64,000 nucleotides of DNA, taken from contig CM057235.1 of NCBI GenBank assembly GCA_029891385.1, positions 11,607,501 to 11,671,500 on the forward strand, written 5' to 3'. The DNA is from Erythroxylum novogranatense (lineage: Eukaryota > Streptophyta > Magnoliopsida > Malpighiales > Erythroxylaceae). The position numbers and the translations under genes are program-made. Shown one piece after another: positions 1 to 11,984 of the stretch. The notes under the pieces were generated by a model, which did no database searches, was not told the origin of the DNA, and saw only the letters and a list, made by a program, of their open reading frames with translations. The first letter of the stretch is position 1; each line of letters begins with the position of its first letter.

Positions 1-891
1 TATTGTTGCTTCATTTAATTTTCTATAATTAATAACCATTCTTCTTTTTTCTCTTTTCTTTTCTCCAGAATTATTGACATAAAAAGCTGGCGTAGAATGT
101 TTACTAGTACTGGGGCTAATTAATCCTTTTTCTAATAATTCTTTACATTCTTGTATAAATTCTTTTACATCTTGTGGTGTATAAGGAATATTATTTTTAA
201 TGTTAACTTCCTGAAGGGGATCCTTAAGTTTGATTTTTATTAGTTCAGTATTTTGATTCTTTTCTGGATCTAATGGATTTTCACTACATACTTGGTCTAA
301 AAGAGTGTCAACTTCTAATTGTATTGACGTATTGTTGAGTAAATAAAAATGTAATGTGTTGAGTTTTTCATTAACTATTTTAAGTTGTTGATAATATGTA
401 GTATGATAGATAGGTATCCGTAGAATAATAGATTTTTGATTAATTTATTTTATATAAGGTGTTCTTAATGTGATATAATGTAAATATTGACAAAAAGGAT
501 TATATAATTTGAGAAAATTATTTCCAATAATCAATGGTAATCCAGATTCTTTCTGATAGATAGAGGGAACGATAAAGCTATAATTTTCAATAATAAGAGT
601 ATTATAATAACTGACATACCAGATGGAGTTAACACTGCCAACAGTTATTTTTACTTGTAATGGGTTGTTTAATTTTTTCCATTTTAATGCAAGTTGTTTT
701 GAGGCTATATAAATAGTAGCTCCTGTATCGATATATGCATTTACTTTAATCTTCGTTGTCTGAACTAGTACTTGAATAAAAGTTGAATTGGAATTTTGTG
801 TTTGATTAAGAGTTTTGGATAGTTGATTCATCTGAAGATTGTTTTGATGCATAAATGTAAAGAGTAGTATCGGGATTATAATCTGATTCAA
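1..891 (-). pseudogene. Endogenous caulimovirid aspartic protease plus start of reverse transcriptase, broken
   Basis: This is part of a pararetrovirus polyprotein integrated in the plant genome. The frame entering at 891 carries a retropepsin-like motif (residues AYIDTGAT, near 721-745), then a PLIIGNNFL stretch followed by a Cys-containing tail, as in caulimovirid proteases. The same frame continues past one in-frame TAA at 445-447 to the window edge. There it gives a reverse-transcriptase N-terminal region: a segment rich in EFIQECKELLEKG, an SPSTSKHSTPAFYV block and RRMVINYRKLNEA at 1-45. The catalytic YxDD lies outside the window. Retropepsin followed by RT is the family order, and the lack of integrase in the visible part cannot be judged. 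The in-frame stop and the frame change upstream mark a dead copy. Family is Caulimoviridae with good confidence; genus is not determined. Confidence 0.82.
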
Positions 892-1180
892 TTGGTTCTA
901 ATTGATTTTCTAAAGCTGAATATAGAATTTGTACTTTGTTATTGTATTGTTTATCCTCCTTTTTAGGACATTCATTTGCATAATGGCCTTCTTCTTTACA
1001 CAACCAACATTTGCAATCTTTTTTCTTCTGAGGACAATGTTTTTGTTTTATATTTTGGATTATATTTATATCTTCTAAAATATTTTGGATATATTTTTGG
1101 TTGATGTTTTGGTGGTCTATATTTTTTCCATCGGTAAGTCTTTGAGAATCTTTTCTGGTACTTAGGTCTGAAGATATTTA
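806..1180 (-). pseudogene. Endogenous caulimovirid capsid-type CCHC zinc knuckle region
   Basis: The minus-strand frame runs through a Lys- and Gln-rich basic stretch and then a zinc knuckle at 968-1009 that reads CWLCKEEGHYANEC, fitting C-x2-C-x4-H-x4-C. It continues with an acidic tail to a stop at 806. In caulimovirids this knuckle lies at the capsid C-terminus, where it binds the packaged nucleic acid, and is followed by the protease. The protease frame overlaps here in another register (its open frame reaches up to 891), so a frame shift between about 800 and 890 separates the two. The frame decays above about 1180, where the viral strand orientation appears to change. Confidence 0.75.
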
Positions 1181-1198
1181 ATTATCTTATTTTTTTTA

Positions 1199-1321
1199 GG
1201 TATTAACAGAATAGGAAGAAGAGCATATGAAGAACATCTATCAGTAGTACAAGAAGTACATGAACTTTACACCAATCATTTAGCACAATTGGAACGAATT
1301 AGGTTTGTCACTCATCAATAG
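1199..1321 (+). pseudogene. Tail of a small viral ORF upstream of the movement protein
   Basis: An open plus-strand frame ends in TAG at 1319-1321. It encodes a charged, helix-prone peptide with YEEHLSVVQEVHELY and LAQLERIR blocks. If the LTR element at 1341-11011 is ignored, this frame lies about 20 bases upstream of the movement-protein ATG, as expected for a small leader ORF in a multi-ORF caulimovirid. It loosely resembles the two small ORFs at 12436-13013 in its spacing of Tyr, Glu/Gln and His. The start is lost at the inversion point near 1180-1199. Function is not assigned. Confidence 0.4.
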
Positions 1322-1340
1322 TATCATCAACCAACATGAC

Positions 1341-4300
1341 TGTTGGACCCCGATTTTGAAGTAAAAATAAGAAATATTCAAAAGTAGATGAATTGATTGA
1401 AATGAAGTTAAATGGCAAGAACTAAAAAGAGAAAGTGTGAAAATATGAAAAATTGTAAAAAGTTTGACTTTTTGGCCTTTGAGGGTTGACTTTTGATTTA
1501 GGCAAAATTTGATAAAATGGTCTTCTGGAAACTTGTAGATTATGTTAAGAGCTTTTTGTAGCCATAAAGTTTGCAATTTTTTGATATCAGGAGTGGAAGT
1601 TATGATCAGTCAAAGTTTATGTGTGATAGGGTTGACTTTTGACTTTAATTATGACTGCAACTTTGACTGAGAAATTAACCTACTTAGAGGTTAATTAAAC
1701 TTTGATATTCTTTATGAAAGTTGAAGGATTTGATTTGATCTTTATTTTGGTATAAAGTATGCAATTTTTCGATCAAAGAATAATAAGTTATGATTTTTAC
1801 AAGTTTCTGTTAAGGTTTGAGTATGAATATTAGAGGACAGAATCTTTGACCGGAAAATGGACTCCCTTAGGAGTCGATTTAATTTTTATGTCCTTCATGG
1901 AAGTTGAAGAGCTTCCTTTAAGCTTTCCATAGAGACCAATTTTGTCACATTTGGAGTTCGGGATTAAGAGTTATTAAGGTTGGAAGATTTGGATTTTTTT
2001 TACAAGTTTTTGAAAAAAAATGAAAATGAAAAATGATTTATCCCCGTCGCTAGGGCGACGCATCGCCATAGCGATGGCGAGCGTCCAGCTGGCGTCGCTA
2101 GGACGATGCGTCGCCTGGACAACCTCGCCCTCGCCCCGCCTAACGCGCCGGTGTTTCTGCTGAAACGACGCCGTTTCCTTCGTATGCTATACGACGCCGT
2201 TTTTATTTCCTTGTTAGTTTCCTCCTCCAAATTCGACCTTTGTTCACTATTTTGCTCATATCTTTTCCGTCTGACATCCGATTAAGTTGATTCTTGCAAC
2301 GTTGGATTCCTAAGACAATTCCCTACATCCTCATAGGAAATTTGTAATTTTATGAGATTAAATTAATGGTGATTAATTTAATCAAAGTGAGTCGGGAAAT
2401 TTTCCAAACATAGTTCAGTATTTTGAGAAATTCGGGATCTATGGAGATCCGATTGAAGCGATTCTTAAGGAGAAATAAAGATAAGACAAGGGGCTACAAG
2501 TCATATGAAGAAATGAAATGTCAATTTTTCCCCTAAGACCTTCAAATTAAGAATGGAAGTTCAGATTTGTGTGTAGTTTTTGGATTGGGAACATCTGAGA
2601 GTATTTTGAGCATAACTTTTGATCTGGGAATCAAAATGAGGCAATTCTTGATTTGAATTAAACTAGAGACATAAGGCTACAATTTTTATGAAGACATTGA
2701 GTTTCAATTCTAGGATTAAGAATGTTAATTTCTGGATGGAAATAATCGTACATGGAAAATGTGTTAGAATATGGATATACCCGAACTGTTTTGCACATAA
2801 CTTTTGGTGTAGTGATCCGAATTGAGCGCGGTTGGTGGCGTTGGATTCGTATGATTGAGAGGAATATGTCTCTAGAAGGAAGTTTTAACAAATTCCTTCA
2901 ACTCGATAGTGCGAATCAAACCCGCAAGTGAGAATGGCATAAAGTAAAGTGTAGGGGCAATTTTGGAATTAAGCTAAAGAGTAAGGGTAAAAGGGTCATT
3001 TACCCCTCATTTTTAATGACTTGTCACCTTAAATATCAGATGATGTTGTTGGAGAAGGGAGAGTCACGATTATTCTAGAGAAAAGAAGAAGAAATAAGAG
3101 AGAAAAGGAAGGAGAGTGTGCCGTGATGGAGAAAGAAGAGAGAGAGCAATCTAAGTTTCGAATTTTTGGGATTTTGGCATGAGTTTTGAGTAGATTTCAA
3201 GAGGAAAAAGGTGGAAGAGCATGAGAGCTTCCTCAAGACCCAAGAAATTTCGAAAATGAAGAAGAAAAGAGGTAAGAGAAAAATTTGAGCTTTGAGTTTT
3301 TTTATGAATTTTTGGTTGAGAAACATGAAAAATGATATGGGTATGTGGAATATGAAGTCAATTTTGATGTATATGCCTTAGGTTGTGTTTAATTTTGGAT
3401 GGAAATTTGTTTAAGGTTTAGGCTTAATTTTGTGATTAAGAATTTTGCGAAATTTTGGTGTAGAATTATAGATGAGAATATGGGTTTGTGAAATATGAAA
3501 CCAATTTTGAAGAATTTGTGAATTATGATATTGAATTTAGATAAATTGGTTTAGGCCAATTTTGATATTTGGGAATTTTTGAAATTGGTGGTTTAGATAT
3601 CTTAAAATAAGTATGAATTATGACATCAATTTTGAAAATTAAGTGATTTATGATATTGAATTTGAGTGAATTGGTTTAGGTCAAGTTTTGAATTTGGGGA
3701 TTTTAGAAATTTTTGTTTTAGAAAGCTTGGAAAAATGATAAATTTGGGTTCCCTATAGTTAATTTTGAGAATTATGCACATTATGATGTGGAATTTGGAT
3801 GATTATGGCTTAGGTCAATTTTAATTGAAAGAAGGAAAGAAGCAAGTATCAAATTGATGATCGGGACGAGTTCCTAGCATCATTTCGAGGTGGGTAGTAT
3901 ATTTATTTATTGAATTTTAAGCTAAGCACGTGAAATTGAGAATTTAAGAAGTGAATTTTTGATAAATTAATGTTTATATAAATGTTTGAAAAATTATGAT
4001 TTCGAAGGATTAAATTCCTTATTGTGGAAATGATTTTTAGAAAATGCAACGTTTATGAAATTCGTGGTTTTGAATTATTTGAATAATTTGAGAAATGTGC
4101 TTTGTAAATTTTGAATAAGTTTGAATAATGATTGAAAGGAATTATTGCATTCATGGTTATGAATTTTGATTGATTGTGATATGTGATTAAATTGATGATT
4201 TGAATTGCATTAGAATTGTTATATGATTTTCATGTGTTATGAGAATGTGTCAAGTATTGACACTATTTGATGTTATAATATAAAAAGTTTAAAAGTAAGA

Positions 4301-5854
4301 TTTCGAAAAGTGCCTTCGGGTAATCCGAATTGTTCGGTTTCGAATTATGTGTTATGTGGGTTTGGTCAGGTCCCATCTGTGGGACGAGTGCAAACTTGTC
4401 TGTTTTATAGCCTTCTCCAGGCTGCCCGCTAGTGACATGAAGCTCCGATTTCGGACTTCCTTCACGGCTACACTGGACCATTATGCGGAAAAGTGTAGTA
4501 CGTTATGTTCACGACTGCACAGAACCGCTTTGCAAAAATGTGCAGTACGTTCCGTTTTTGGACCGAACCAAGCCGTTTGATATGTTTTATGTGTTTGATT
4601 TGTAATTTTATGTGGTTTTTGATTTGCTATGATTGCATTAATGTTTATGAAAAATGTGAGAATTTTGAAAAATGAGAAAATGAGTTATGAAAGGTTTGAG
4701 AAAACTGTTTGAAAAGTCGAAATTTTTGAAAAGTTGCAAAGTTTGAAAAATAAGCCCATTTGGCAAAACGTTTATGAAAAAAAAATTGATTCCTGCTTAC
4801 AGTTCAATTTATAAATATATTATCTACGAGCTTTCGAGCACACCCCCCTTTCATCCCCATCTCCAGGTTTCAAGCAGGAGATCGGATGAAAGAATGTGAA
4901 GACGTTTGGTCCGACTTTTGCATCGTTTGTATTGTTATGTGAATTGAGATTTGGAATATTTTGTAAATGGCTTGAATTGCCGTTAAGTAAGTGATTATGA
5001 TGTATTTCAGAATGTATGAAGATTATGAATGAATGAATGAGAATATGAAATTGTATAGGAAATTGTGTATGAATTTGGAAATGGGATTGATTTATGAGAT
5101 CAGTATGTTGAATTTCATTATGAGAGTGTTTTAGAATTAGGATTGCGTTTGTTTCTGCTGAGATCCCGGACGGAGGGTCCGGTTGATTTTGATGATTGTA
5201 TGTTTGATTGGGAATCTTAGAAGTGTATTTTTGAATACTTTGCAGGTTTGGGTTAGGATAAATGCAGCTGTTATGCTGCCGAATTTTTGATAAAAAAAAT
5301 TAGTACGAATGTGAATTTTGGGATTAATACCAATATATAAGAATATGGTTAAGAGTTGAGATTTGGCATGAGAAAGAATTTCCAAGAAAAAGGATATAAG
5401 ATTGCTTTGTATGAGTTTGGTAAATGAGTATAAGAAAAAAAAATTTATATCGGATTTTCGTATTGGATTAGTCTAAGTTTCCATTTTGACGTTTTTTAAG
5501 ATATTTGTGCAGATGTCGGAACGTGTCGGACATTTGTTATGCTATTCGTTTTGCCTTCATTTGTATTTTCCGATTCGATTCGTTTCGGTTTGTAATTCCC
5601 TTTTGATCGCTTCGTCTTCCTGTTAGTTTGTGCTTCGTTTTGCATTATGTCTTCCGCATTTTGCTTTGTTTAAGATTCCACTTCGTTTTGCTTCGGTACT
5701 TTTATATTTCGTTTTGCTTCGAAATCCGTTCGTTTGGGTCGATTAGTTATTGCTTCCGATTTCGTTTTATTCAATTTCTGTTTCCATTTTCCTTGTTATT
5801 TGTATTCGTTTCTGTTTTTCGGTTGGGATCCGGTTCCCAGATCGGGTCCCAACA
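1341..5854 (+). repeat. Element A 5' LTR (4514 bp)
   Basis: The repeat starts TGTTGGACCCC and ends GGGTCCCAACA. It is AT-rich and very poor in C on this strand apart from a GC-rich block at 2045-2140. It contains no gene. The alignable partner is 6463-11011, with scattered point differences and one 48-bp length difference in the GC-rich block. Confidence 0.93.
2045..2140 (+). repeat. GC-rich hairpin array in element A 5' LTR
   Basis: This 96-base GC-rich block sits in AT-rich LTR. It is built from a unit of about 48 bases with short inverted arms such as CATCGC-CATA-GCGATG and GTCGC-TAGG-GCGAC. The sister LTR has one more unit. Confidence 0.85.
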
Positions 5855-5858
5855 TTTA

Positions 5859-5870
5859 TGGTATCAGAGC
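5859..5870 (+). promoter_or_regulatory. Primer-binding site, initiator Met-tRNA
   Basis: TGGTATCAGAGC lies four bases after the 5' LTR and is complementary to the 3' end of plant initiator tRNA-Met, the usual minus-strand primer of Ty3/gypsy elements. Confidence 0.9.
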
Positions 5871-6425
5871 CCAATATTAGGATCTAAACTGGGCATATAA
5901 GATTGATAAGAATGTGTGAGGATACCATTAGATTCTGATGAAAGAAGTATGATTGTTTTTAGGAATTTGAAATTGATGTGTATGACTATTTGACGAATTC
6001 AAGTGATTGGTTCGATTTGGGTGTTAAGAATATGATTGATTTTCGGAATGTGTTAAGGAACTTAAGATTAGAATTTCTTGAGAAATTGTGATGAATTGAT
6101 ATAGATGAAAGAATGATGACATAATGAGAAAGATTAAACGATGATTGAACCATATTAGGGTTTCTTAAGAAATGGACCATTGATTTGTGTCCATAAGTAT
6201 AGAAACAGTGAGTTATGAATATAGTGTTTTGATATGATATGAGTGGTATGTGATTTAAGGAAGTGAAAATTGTGAAGAGATTGAGAATATGTATTATGAG
6301 TAAATTAGATAAAAAAAATGATTGATTATGATTTTTGGAAAGAAATTAGTAAGAAAATGCTTGATGATCTTTGTTTAGAAAGAAATTTATGCAAGAATGA
6401 GTTACTTGGAGTTTAAGTAAGTATG

Positions 6426-6462
6426 AATTTCGAGGACGAAATTCTTTTAAGAGGGGAAAAAA
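6426..6462 (+). promoter_or_regulatory. Pre-polypurine hairpin and polypurine tract
   Basis: AATTTCG-AGGA-CGAAATT (6426-6443) is a perfect 7-bp stem with a 4-base loop. It is followed by the purine tract AAGAGGGGAAAAAA directly before the 3' LTR. The same hairpin precedes the tract in the two other large elements of this window. Confidence 0.8.
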
Positions 6463-9400
6463 TGTTGGACCCCGATTTTGATGTAAAAATAAGAAATATT
6501 CAAAAGTAGATGAGTTGATTGAATTGAAGTTAAATGACAAGAACTAAAAAGAGAAAGTGTGAAAATATGAAAAATTGTAAAAAGTTTGACTTTTTTGGCC
6601 TTTGAGGGTAGACTTTTGATTTAGGCAAAATTTGATAAAATGGTCTTCTGGAAACTTGTAGATTATGTTAAGAGCTTTCTGTATCCATAAAGTTTGCAAT
6701 TTTTCGATATCGGGAGTGGAAGTTATGATCAGTCAAAGTTTATGTGTGATAGGGTTGACTTTTGACTTTAATTATGAATGAAATTTTGACTGAGAAATTA
6801 ACCCAGTTAGAGGTTAACTGAGCTTTGATGTTCTTTATGAAAGTTGAAGAATTTGATTTGATCTTTATTTTGGTATAAAGTATGCAATTTTTCGATCAAG
6901 GAATAATAAGTTATGATTTTTACAAGTTTCTGTTAAGGTTTGAGTATGAATATTAGAGGACAGAGTCTTTGACTGAAAAATGAACTCCCTTAGGAGTCGA
7001 TTTGATTTTTATGTCCTTCATGGAAGTTGAAGAGCTTCCTTTAAGTTTTTCATAGAGACCAATTTTGTCACATTTGGAGTTCGGGATTAAGAGTTATTAA
7101 GGTTGGAAGATTTGGATTTTTTTTACAAGTTTTTGAAAAAAAATGAAAATGAAAAAAGATTTATCCCCGTCGCTAGGGTGACGCATCGCCATAGCGATGG
7201 CGAGTGCCCAGCCGTCGTCGCTAGGGCGACGCATTGCCATAGCGATGGCGAGCGTCTAGTTGGCGTCGCTAGGGCGACGCGTCGCCAGGGCGACCTCGCC
7301 CTCGCCCCGCCTAATTCACGGGCGTTTCTGCTGAAACGACGTCGTTTCCTTCGTATGCTATACAGCGCCGTTTTGATTTCCTTGTTAGTTTCCTCCTCCA
7401 AATTCGACCTTTGTTCACTATTTTGTTCATATCTTTTCCGTCCGACATCCGATTGAGTTGATTCTTGCGGCGTTGGATTCCTAAGACAATTCCCTACATC
7501 CTCATGGAAAATTTGTAATTTTATGAGATTAAATTAATGGTGATTAATTTAATCAAACATAGTTCAGTATTTTGAGAAATTCGGGATCTGTGGAGATCCG
7601 ATTGAAGCGATTCTTAAGGCGAAATAAAGATAAGACAAGGGGCTACAAATCATATGAAGAAATGAAATGTCAATTTTGCCCCTAAGACCTTCAAATTAAG
7701 AATGGAAGTTTGGATTTGTGTGTAGTTTTTGGATTGGGAGCATCTGAGAGTATTTTGAGCATAACTTTTGATCTGGGAATCGAAATGAGGAAATTCTTGA
7801 TTTGAATTAAACTAGAGACATAAGGCTACAATTTTTATGAAGACATTGAGTTTCAATTCTGGGATTAAGAATGTTAATTTCTGGATGGAAATAATCATAC
7901 ATGGAAAATGTGTTAGAATATGGATATACCCGAACTGTTTTGCCCATAACTTTTGGTGTAGTGATCCGAATTCAGCGCGGTTAGAGGCGTTGGATTCGTA
8001 TGACTGAGAGGAATATTTCTCTAGAAGGAAGTTTTAACAAATTCCTTCAACTCAATAGTGCGAATCAAACCCGCAAGTGAGAATGCCATAAAGTAAAGTG
8101 TAGGGGCAATTTTGGAATTAAGCTAAAGAGTAAGGGTAAAAGGGTCATTTACCCCTCATTTTTAATGACTTGGCACCTTAAAAATCAGATGATGTTGTTG
8201 GAGAAGGGAGAGTCACGATTATTCTAGAGAAAAGAAGAAGAAATAAGAGAGAAAAGGAAGGAGAGTGTGCCGTGATGGAGAAAGAAGAGAGAGAGCAATC
8301 TAAGTTTTGAATTTTTGGGGTTTTGGCATGAGTTTTGAGTAGATTTCAAGAGGAAAAAGGTAGAAGAGCGTGGGAGCTTCCTCAAGACCCAAGAAATCTC
8401 GAAAATGAAGAAGTAAAGAGGTAAGAGAAAAATTTGAGCTTTGAATTTTTATAAATGTTTGGTTGAGAAACGTGGAAAATGATATGGGTATGTGGAATAT
8501 GAAGTCAATTTTGATGTATATGCCTTAGGTTGTGTTTAATTTTGGATGGAAATTTTTTAAGGTTTAGGCTTAATTTTGTGATTAAGAATTTTATGAAATT
8601 TTGGTGTAGAATTATAGATGAGAATATGGGTTTGTGAAATATGAAACCAATTTTGAAGAATTTGTGAATTATGATATTGAATTTAGATAAATTGGTTTAG
8701 GCCAATTTTGAGATTTGGAGATTTTTGAAATTGGTGGTTTAGATATCTTGAAATGAGTATGAATTGATGAATTATGACATCAATTTTGAAAATTAAGTGA
8801 TTTATGATATTGAATTTGAGTGAATTGGTTTAGGTCAAGTTTTGAATTTGGGGATTTTAGAAATTCTTGTTTTAGAAAGCTTGGAAAAATGATAAATTTG
8901 GGCTCCCTATAGTTAATTTTGAGAATTATGCACATTATGATGTGGAATTTGGATGATTATGGCTTAGGTCAATTTTAATTGAAAGAAGGAAAGAAGCAAG
9001 GATCAAATTGATGATCGAGACGAGTTCCTAGCATCATTTCGAGGTGGGTAGTATATTTATTTATTGAATTTTAAGCTAAGCATGTGAAATTGAGAATTTA
9101 AGAAGTGAATTTTTGATAAATTAATGTTTATATAAATGTTTGAAAATTATGATTTGAAGGATTAAATTCCTTATTGTGGAAATGATTTTAGAAAATGCAA
9201 GGTTTATGAAATTCAGGGTTTTCGAATTATTTGAATAATTTGAAAAATGTGCTTTGTAAATTTTGAATAAGTTTGAATAATGATTCAAAGGAATTATTGC
9301 ATTCATGGTTATGAATTTTGATTGATTGTGATATGTGATTAAATTGATGATTTGAATTGCATTAGAATTGTTATATGATTTTCATGTGTTATGAGAATGT

Positions 9401-11011
9401 GTCAAGTATTGACACTATTTGATGTTATGATATAAAAAGTTTAAAAGTAAGATTTCGAAAAGTGCCTTGAGGCAATCCGAATTGTTCGGTTTCGAATTAT
9501 GTGTTATGTGGGTTTGGTCAGGTCCCATCTGTGGGACGACTGCGCACTTTTCTGTTTTATAGCCTTCTCCGGGCTGCCCGCTAGTGGCATGGGGCTCCGA
9601 TTTTGGACTCCCTTCACGGCTACACTGGACCATTATGCGGAAAAGTGTAGTACGTTCTGTTCACGGCTGCACAGGATCGCTTTGCGGAAATGTGTAGTAC
9701 GTTTCGTTTTTGGACCGAACCAAGCCGTTTGATATGTTTTATGTGTTTGATTTGTAATTTTATGTGGTTTGTGATTTGCTATGATTGCGTTAATGTTTAT
9801 GAAAAATGTGAGAATTTTGAAAAATGAGAAAATGAGTTATGAAAGGTTTGAGGAAACTGTTTGAAAAGTCGAAATTTTTGAAAAGTTGCAAAGTTTGAAA
9901 AATAAACCCATTTGGCAAAACGTTTATGAAAAAAAATGATTCCTGCTTACTGTTCAATTTATAAATATATTATCCACGAGCTTCCGAGCTCACCCCCCTT
10001 TCATCCCCATCTCCAGGTTTCGAGCAGGAGATCGGATGAAAGAATGTGAAGACGTTTGGTCCGACTTTTGCATCGTTTGTATTGTTATATGAATTGAGAT
10101 TTGGAATATTTTGTAAATGGCTTGAATTGCCGTTAAGTAAGTGATTATGAAGTATTTCAGAATGTATGAAGATTATGAATGAATGAATGAGAATATGAAA
10201 TTGTATAGGAAATTGTGTATGAATTTGGAAATAGGATTGAGTTATGAGATTAGTATGTTGAATTTCATTATGAGAGTGTTTTAGAATTAGAATTGCGTTT
10301 GTTTCTGCTGAGATCCCGGACGGAGGGTCCGGTTGATTTTGATGTTTGTATGTTTGATTGGGAATCTTAGAAGTGTATTTTTGAATACTTTGCAGGTTTG
10401 GGTTAGGATAAATGCAGCCATTATGCTGCTTAATTTTTGATAAAAAAATTAGTACGAATGTGAATTTTGGGATTAATACCAATATATAAGAATATGGTTA
10501 AGAGTTGAGATTTGGCATGAGAAAGAATTTCCAAGAAAAAGGATATAAGATTGCTTTGTATGAGTTTGGTAAATGAGTATAAGAAAAAAGAAAAAAAATT
10601 TATACCGGATTTTCGTATTGGATTAGTCTAGGTTTCCACTTTGACGTTTTTCTAAGATATTTGTGCGGATGTCGGAACGTGTCGGACATTTGTTATGCTA
10701 TTCGTTTTGACTTCATTTGTATTTTTCGATTCGATTCGTTTCAGTTTGTAATTTCCCTTTTGATCGCTTCGTCTTCCCGGTAGTTTGTGCTTCGCTTTGC
10801 ATTATGTCTTCCGCATTTTGCTTTGTCTAAGATTCCGCTTTGTTTTGCTTCGGTACTTTTGTATTTCGTTTCGCTTCGAAATCCGTTTGTTTGGGTTGAT
10901 TAGTTATTGCTTCCGCTTTCGTTTTATTCAATTTCTGTTTCCATTCGCCTTGTTATTCGTATCCGTTTCCGTTTTTCGGTTGGGATTCGGTTCCCGGATC
11001 GAGTCCCAATA
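6463..11011 (+). repeat. Element A 3' LTR (4549 bp)
   Basis: This is the direct repeat of 1341-5854. The last base pair of the terminal inverted repeat is altered (CCAATA rather than CCAACA). No gene is present: the 170-codon open frame on the minus strand at 9970-10482 is interrupted in the sister LTR and is taken as chance. Confidence 0.93.
7168..7311 (+). repeat. GC-rich hairpin array in element A 3' LTR
   Basis: The block is 144 bases, exactly one 48-base unit longer than in the 5' LTR. Each unit starts CGTCGCTAGGG and carries the CATCGC/GCGATG inverted arms, one of which is mutated to CATTGC. The unit length is a multiple of three, which explains the long open frames seen on both strands here. 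Confidence 0.88.
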
Positions 11012-11984
11012 ATGACTCCAAATTCTACAGTATTAGATGTCGATAATTTAGAATTAACAGAATCATTAGGAACTTTCAAAGTTTCAACATTAATAAATCA
11101 AGAAAAACAAAAACAAATTGCAAAAGCCCAATTAGATTTAAAGAAGGGACAAGATATTCATAAATCAACATTAAAGCAAATTTTTAATATACAAAATCTC
11201 ATTTATTTTGGAAAAATAATTCAAGAAACACCTATTCGAATTGATCAATGCATTGGTAATTTATGAATTAGTTTAATAGACCCCGATCAAATTAATAGAA
11301 AATTACGATTATTACCTGACTCAAAAAGAAAGAAAATAGGTTATATTCATTTATCAACAATACAAATTCTATTAAAATCCACTTTTCAGGAAGGAATCAA
11401 TACCCCAATTAGAATGGCAATATTAGATGAAAGAATGAACAGTCTCAATGATCAAGTATTAGGAATGATGAATGGAAATTTACGAAGTGGAAAAATCAAA
11501 TTTAATACCAGACTAAAATTAGGAATTCCTCTTTTATCATTAGAGTTAGATAAAACTATTACTATAGCATCCAAATTTTATAGAGAAAATCTTATGATAC
11601 AAGGACAATATCCGTTTTCACTAACTTAGTTATGCATTAACCAATTCCCATCATAGTATAGATTTTAAACATACTGAACAAATATATTTAGATCAGTTAT
11701 TCCAAGAAGTTGCAAAAGTAGGAATTAAAATTCAATAAAAAATACAACCTCTTCCAACAATCCAACAACCTTTTTATCAAACATCATTAATTGATCGAAG
11801 ACATTTGTTTTCTGAATCAGCATCTACTACAACCCCTCTTCTTAGACCATCATCCATAAGATATCAACGACCTATTTATATAGAAAGATCCATTAGAATT
11901 ACGAAACCAAATCAAAATAAGCAATTAGATGAAATTCAAAATCAAATTTCTACTTTATCCACTTATTTAATTAAAAAATTATGA
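11012..11984 (+). pseudogene. Endogenous caulimovirid movement protein, decayed
   Basis: The frame starts at ATG 11012-11014, which is itself part of the ATGAC target duplication of element A. It reads as a 30K-superfamily movement protein of the caulimovirid type, the product that enlarges plasmodesmata for cell-to-cell spread. Visible family-like blocks are YIHLSTIQILLKSTFQEGI (about 11345-11401), a GNLRSGKIKFN stretch (about 11474-11506) and, in the later frame, LTNSHHSIDF near 11640-11665. Breaks seen: TGA at 11264-11266, TAG at 11627-11629 with a change of frame there, and TAA at 11736-11738. The final frame ends TGA at 11982-11984, overlapping the next ORF as ATGA. Total length near 324 codons suits a stand-alone movement protein. 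Genus is unknown. Confidence 0.78.

Larger units (their letters stand above)
5855..6462 (+). other. Element A internal domain, 608 bp, non-coding
   Basis: This is all the DNA between the two LTRs. It carries the primer site at its left end and a hairpin plus polypurine tract at its right end. No open frame resembles gag or pol. The interior is shorter than one seventh of each LTR, which is extreme even for large retrotransposon derivatives. Confidence 0.88.
1341..11011 (+). mobile_element. Element A: complete non-autonomous LTR retrotransposon (LARD-like)
   Basis: Two long direct repeats (1341-5854 and 6463-11011) begin TGTTGG. The left copy ends CCAACA and the right copy CCAATA. They flank only 608 bases. 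The 5 bases before the left LTR (1336-1340) and after the right LTR (11012-11016) are both ATGAC, a target-site duplication. An initiator-Met-tRNA primer site follows the 5' LTR and a purine tract precedes the 3' LTR, so retrotransposition signals are complete while gag and pol are absent. The primer site and the pre-tract sequence match those of chromoviruses such as the Tekay/Del group, the likely helper (inference). It landed in the endogenous pararetrovirus, so it is younger than that integration. Confidence 0.92.

Noticed and set aside
7103..7456. Open frames on both strands over the GC-rich array with Arg/Ala/Thr-rich repeats
   Set aside because: The 48-base unit is divisible by three, so tandem units stay open by arithmetic. 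The products are simple repeats of the hairpin DNA.
9970..10482. Minus-strand open frame of 170 codons in element A
   Set aside because: It is antisense in an LTR of highly skewed base composition, and the sister LTR has the same region broken by frame changes. No domain is visible.
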